From Ignavibacteria bacterium UBA4661 (GTDB lineage: Bacteria; Bacteroidota; Ignavibacteria; Kapaibacteriales; UBA4661), in the NCBI GenBank assembly GCA_002405405.1, contig DHLT01000254.1:9869-16960 (forward strand): a stretch of 7,092 nucleotides of DNA. Direction: 5' to 3'. Positions 5,129-7,092 of this stretch are shown one piece after another; position 1 is the stretch's first letter, and the number at the start of each line of letters is the position of its first letter. A program made the position numbers and the translations under genes. Under the pieces are notes generated by a model that saw nothing but the letters and a program-made list of their open reading frames with translations, ran no database searches and was not told the DNA's origin.

Positions 5129-6385
5129 TTACTCGTAGCGAAGTGTTTCGACCGGATCAAGTTTAGCCGCCTTCCATGCGGGATAAGAGCCAAATACAAC
5201 ACCCATAAAAACACAAATGACAACACTGCCAATAACACTGCCCCAAGGAATGGCCAATGTAAAATTGAGTGCCGCGCTGGCAACAAGTCCAACAACCGCA
5301 CCAAGCACTATACCTGCAAGACCTCCAAGCTGACACAGAGTAATTGCTTCGATAACAAACTGTGTAAGAATGTCAGTCCGACGCGCTCCAATTGCTTTAC
5401 GAACACCGATTTCACGAGTACGTTCTTTCACGGACACAAGCATAATGTTCATGATACCAACACCCGCGGCAAGCAAAGCGATAAAGCCGGAAGCATAACC
5501 AAAGCTTGTTAAATATCCAGTAAAACCGGCTAAAGCTTGGGTCATACTTTCATTGGTTTCAATTTCAAAATCATTTTCATCACCCGGCTTGTTATTACGG
5601 ATAACACGCAAGATACCAATGGTCTCGTCGATTGTTTGTTGTAGTTGTACTTTGCTATCAGCTTTTACCGTAATCGACACGGGTTTTCGGGGGTCAGATT
5701 CAAATGCCGTTGAGTAAATTGTCATCGGTACCCAAACATAGTTATCAAGTTTTGCACCAAGAAGAGAACCACGTTTTTTCATAACACCAACAACAACAAA
5801 ACGACCGCCTTTTTGCTTAGTACCGCCTGCTTTAATCATGATTTCCTGACCGATAGGCGAGCCAAACGGAAAGATCCGTGCTGCAACATCCTGACCAATG
5901 ATGGCAACGCGCCGACTCAAATTATCATCTTGTTCATTGAAAGAACGTCCTTCATCCACAGCAAGATTAACGCAGTCCAAATATGCACTATTGCATCCGA
6001 CCACATTGACATCAGGATCGGTTGAAAGATTGTTCGCTTTGATTTGCATACCATTTTCAACTTCCGAGAAACCAATGGCCTGTGGCATGGTAGCTCGTAC
6101 TTGAAAGGTTTTCGCCTGATCATACGACAAGGTTTTACGCTTATTGTATTTCCGCCACTGAGCATTACTCATGATGACAGCAGGAGTGCGTCGCACTTGA
6201 AAGGTGTTTTCGCCAAGCATAGCAAGTTGCCCATTCACAGTACTTTCGAGTGATGTTACGGCGGTACCGGCACCAATAATCGCAAATACCCCAATAGCAA
6301 TACTGAGCAAAGTCAAGCCGGAGCGGAGTTTGTTAGAACGAACGGCATCAAGAGCCATCCACATACTTTCAAGAAAATTTCCCAT
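5129..6385 (-). CDS. ABC transporter permease, MacB/FtsX-like (complete)
   Basis: This is a 418-residue inner-membrane permease of the MacB type. The first helix spans ~20-44 (after NKLRSGLTLLSIAIGV). A large periplasmic domain covers ~45-293. Three C-terminal helices lie at about 296-317, 341-372 and 380-400. The family hallmark is GIMNIMLVSVKERTREIG at 310-327, followed by VRKAIGARR, the cytoplasmic coupling segment that contacts the ATPase. The protein ends LDPVETLRYE, typical of the family. It has no ATP-binding domain, so it needs a separate ATPase. Such permeases work as mechanotransmission machines that drive export of peptides, antibiotics or lipoproteins through a periplasmic adaptor; the substrate cannot be read from the sequence. 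Cys131 and Cys138 in the periplasmic domain could form a disulfide. A homologous permease gene ends 99 bases upstream on the same strand. No Shine-Dalgarno sequence precedes the ATG. Met8 and Met10 are less likely starts, because family members usually begin a few residues before ESL/ESM. Confidence 0.96.
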   Translation of the reverse strand: MGNFLESMWMALDAVRSNKLRSGLTLLSIAIGVFAIIGAGTAVTSLESTVNGQLAMLGENTFQVRRTPAVIMSNAQWRKYNKRKTLSYDQAKTFQVRATMPQAIGFSEVENGMQIKANNLSTDPDVNVVGCNSAYLDCVNLAVDEGRSFNEQDDNLSRRVAIIGQDVAARIFPFGSPIGQEIMIKAGGTKQKGGRFVVVGVMKKRGSLLGAKLDNYVWVPMTIYSTAFESDPRKPVSITVKADSKVQLQQTIDETIGILRVIRNNKPGDENDFEIETNESMTQALAGFTGYLTSFGYASGFIALLAAGVGIMNIMLVSVKERTREIGVRKAIGARRTDILTQFVIEAITLCQLGGLAGIVLGAVVGLVASAALNFTLAIPWGSVIGSVVICVFMGVVFGSYPAWKAAKLDPVETLRYE

Positions 6386-6443
6386 GGAGATTGATAGGCA
6401 AAGATGACGAGAAAATCAGTAGGAGCAGTTATCACTGTATAAG

Positions 6444-6451
6444 CAAAGGTA
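6444..6451 (-). promoter_or_regulatory. Bacteroidota-like -7 motif in the gap between the two permease genes
   Basis: TACCTTTG on the minus strand fits TAnnTTTG and lies 58 bases before the downstream permease start. The gap of 99 bases contains no terminator hairpin that I can see. An internal promoter is possible, but no -33 element accompanies it. Confidence 0.2.
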
Positions 6452-6484
6452 TATCGAGAGGAAACGACACCTTATGACGGACAA

Positions 6485-7092
6485 TTAGTCGTAGCGCAAT
6501 GCATCAACCGGATCAAGTTTTGATGCACGCGAAGCGGGCACCATGCCGGCAACGACACCAACTACTACCGAAACACAGGTTGCAATAAACAGCAGATTCA
6601 GTGGGATATACGGTGAGAGGAATGTAATCTCCATACCATATACTACTGCCGGCATAAGCAAAGAGCAAAGAACAAAGGAAATCAATGCACCGATAAAACA
6701 CAGTGTTGATGCTTCTACCAAAAATTGAAAAAGAATCGAACTGCGTTTTGCACCTAATGCTTTACGAATACCGATTTCTTTCGTCCGCTCTGTTACCGAC
6801 ACGAACATGATATTCATGATGCCAATCACACCAACGATAAAGGAAAGCATGGTCATGCCGATACCGACACCCCATACACCCGCGCGAATCGGAGCGATTT
6901 GGTCTTTGAATGCCGCAGATTCATTGATGGCGAAATCATCATTAGCACCCGGAGCAAGATTACGGACTTGGCGCATGTAACCAATGGTTTCCGCACGAAC
7001 ATCTTCAATGCGATCTTCACCGCCGGCTTTGACGGCAATCGAAAGACTGCCACGAGTACCAAACATCGAGAGCCATGAATTCAGTGGAATCA
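6485..7092 (-). CDS. Second MacB/FtsX-like ABC permease, C-terminal part only (runs off the right edge)
   Basis: The minus strand is open from the right edge to TAA at 6485, giving 201 visible residues that begin IPLNSWLSMFG. The true start lies beyond the window; the first Met in view (7066) is internal. The visible part holds the end of the periplasmic domain and three C-terminal membrane helices. It includes the coupling segment GIMNIMFVSVTERTKEIG followed by IRKALGAKR, and the terminal LDPVDALRYD. It is clearly paralogous to the permease at 5129-6385 over the same segments, although the outer helices differ a good deal. With that gene it probably forms one operon and may form a heterodimeric transporter. 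An ATPase and an HlyD-like adaptor would be expected further upstream, outside this window. The substrate is unknown. Confidence 0.94.
   Translation of the reverse strand, partial: IPLNSWLSMFGTRGSLSIAVKAGGEDRIEDVRAETIGYMRQVRNLAPGANDDFAINESAAFKDQIAPIRAGVWGVGIGMTMLSFIVGVIGIMNIMFVSVTERTKEIGIRKALGAKRSSILFQFLVEASTLCFIGALISFVLCSLLMPAVVYGMEITFLSPYIPLNLLFIATCVSVVVGVVAGMVPASRASKLDPVDALRYD

Noticed and set aside
1..7092. tRNA, rRNA, CRISPR array, insertion sequence, phage or defence-system genes
   Set aside because: No cloverleaf, repeat-spacer array, transposase motif or terminal inverted repeat is visible, and all long frames are accounted for by the listed genes.

Overview
The window carries five confident protein genes, one partial secreted-protein gene at the left edge, and one doubtful small ORF. 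It is an ordinary bacterial chromosomal segment with short intergenic gaps. I see no rRNA, tRNA, insertion sequence, CRISPR array or phage gene. Several things point, without proving it, to the Bacteroidota/Chlorobiota branch. These are a YtxJ-type bacilliredoxin (bacillithiol is known there, and also in Firmicutes and Deinococcus), a Thermus/Rickettsia-type isocitrate dehydrogenase with a C-terminal extension, a 7TMR-DISM histidine kinase, tandem MacB-like permeases, and TAnnTTTG motifs upstream of several genes.

Layout from left to right. At 1-272 (-) lies the N-terminal part of an exported protein of unknown function, which runs off the left edge. At 278-460 (-) is a short hydrophobic ORF that may or may not be real. 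At 543-869 (+) is the bacilliredoxin-like gene ytxJ, which converges on isocitrate dehydrogenase (956-2413, -) across a bidirectional hairpin terminator at 892-928. At 2414-2674 is a divergent promoter region with an 18-bp near-palindrome and a short direct repeat. At 2675-5032 (+) is a 785-residue membrane histidine kinase with no response regulator in view. It converges on a MacB-like ABC permease (5129-6385, -) across a second hairpin at 5071-5103. At 6485-7092 (-) is the C-terminal half of a second, paralogous permease that runs off the right edge.

The genes do not form one obvious pathway. Isocitrate dehydrogenase is a TCA-cycle enzyme that may supply NADPH, and the bacilliredoxin would act in thiol redox repair. 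The two could share a redox theme, but they are convergent and separately terminated. The two permeases probably form one transcription unit, with the ATPase and any periplasmic adaptor expected beyond the right edge. The kinase looks like an orphan sensor. I found no clear evidence of a new multi-gene system. The items most worth a second look are the operator-like palindrome before the kinase, the Arg-Arg pair at the coenzyme-selectivity site of the dehydrogenase, the small hydrophobic ORF at 278-460, and the -10-like element that abuts the start of the left-edge gene.
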